NCBI RefSeq assembly: GCF_006228185.1
Contig: NZ_CP040825.1
Coordinates: 682,001-746,000, forward strand
Direction of reading: 5' to 3'
Length of the DNA stretch: 64,000 nt
DNA from: Mycoplasma nasistruthionis
Lineage (GTDB): Bacteria; Bacillota_I; Bacilli_A; Mycoplasmatales; Metamycoplasmataceae
Below are positions 63,401-64,000 of the stretch, one piece after another. The notes beneath the pieces are model-generated. The model ran no database searches. It saw only the letters and a list, made by a program, of their open reading frames with translations, and had not been told where the DNA came from. Position numbers and translations under genes: made by a program. Position 1 is the stretch's first letter. Every line of letters starts with the position of its first letter.

Positions 63401-64000
63401 TTAAAGAATCTCAACTTCATTTAGTTGTCAGAAACCGGTTGAATCACTGGCACTAACTATTTCGATTCTCTTATAAGTTTTCTTAGCATCATCTGATGAT
63501 AAATTATAATTTACGTCTTTTTCAACACTGTTAAAAGTGTGTTCTACTTTTTTATCATCATTAGTTGTTAAAATAATTTTCATATCTTTTAATTTTAGTA
63601 AGGCATCTTGTTTTACTTTTATTGAATGGATATTAATAGGTTTCATGAAGTCCATATACAATTTATCATTATTGTAAACAATGTTTTTATCTTTATTATG
63701 ATGTCTATAAGTGTTAAATGTTTCATCACTGTTATCAAATAAGTTTTCAACTTTATATTCTTTGCCAGCAGGAGCTTCATCTTTATATTTTAATACTTCT
63801 TCGTATAAATAATCTGTCGGATAATCAATTGTTGAAACAACAACAGGGGTTTCTATAAATACTCTCTTGTCGTTTGTGTCTTTGATTTCAACATCTCTGA
63901 TACCTCATCATTTTTTAGTTGTATCATAAGATTTAATAGTAATAGTTTTGAACTTTTTAGCCTGATTTTCAGTGCTTAGTTCAACTTTTTTATTTTCTGA
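63401..64000 (-). CDS. Lipoprotein C (third paralog), N-terminal part outside window
   Basis: Open on the minus strand from the window end to TAA 63401-63403 (at least 199 residues), with Trp TGA. The visible C-terminal domain is LFDNSDETFNTYRHHNKDK...[35 protein letters not shown]..., ending GFWQLNEVEIL, and the end of the preceding domain is KTITIKSYDTTKKWWGIRDVEI. Both align with lipoproteins A and B over the same stretch. It is the upstream neighbour of B in the same direction. Confidence 0.85.

Overview
The window is about 64 kb of a low-GC (visibly about 28% G+C) Mollicutes chromosome that reads UGA as tryptophan. Nearly every real gene is open only if TGA codes for Trp, for example ftsY, ligA, parE, xfp and cdsA. 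The gene complement points to the Mycoplasmopsis / Mycoplasma hominis-type group: phosphoketolase, many lipoproteins with a Cys lipobox, a metalloprotease with HEYMH, a divergent trigger-factor-like chaperone and no cell-wall genes. I cannot name the species.

Layout. 1-9.7 kb: the 3' part of one giant surface protein made of two families of long repeats with a C-terminal membrane anchor. 9.85-16.8 kb (+): a small basic protein, then the replication/repair cluster dnaX-ebfC-recR-tmk-holB-rsmI and a membrane protein. 16.8-20.8 kb: YhcH-like protein, DUF2130-like coiled-coil protein, a small leaderless gene and cdsA. 20.9-27.8 kb (-): an accessory island with a lipoprotein, a subtilisin-like S8 protease, a second paralogous lipoprotein, an IS3-type element and a third lipoprotein copy cut short by the IS. 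28.0-30.4 kb: phosphoketolase. 30.9-36.9 kb (+): tuf, two SpoU-type RNA methyltransferases, a DivIVA-like protein, rbgA, parE and rpmB. 37.0-39.4 kb (-): hypothetical-cmk-der. 39.6-42.4 kb: membrane proteins around ftsY-ylxM. 42.5-45.4 kb (-): DUF402 protein and a lineage-specific metalloprotease. 45.6-47.8 kb: a small gene, a membrane protein and an RluD-type pseudouridine synthase. 47.9-50.2 kb (-): a fused restriction-modification enzyme with a G8 tract. 50.5-53.5 kb: a membrane protein, ffh and tRNA-Thr. 53.8-57.9 kb: thioredoxin, two tandem 5S rRNA genes, a trigger-factor-like chaperone and ligA. 58.2-64 kb: a small Asn-rich protein, then three paralogous lipoproteins with discoidin-like C-terminal domains, one carrying 25 perfect copies of a 15-bp repeat.

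Two window-wide patterns stand out. First, many genes have a TATAAT box 6-9 bases before the ATG, so their mRNAs should be leaderless. Second, at least seven genes (dnaX, tmk, ffh, the transposase, the restriction-modification gene and two membrane proteins) are each broken by what looks like a single missing base, usually in a homopolymer. Because dnaX, tmk and ffh are core genes and every event is a deletion, base-calling error is the simplest explanation. The G8 tract in the restriction-modification gene, the 15-bp repeat and an A15 tract upstream of a lipoprotein remain credible variable loci.
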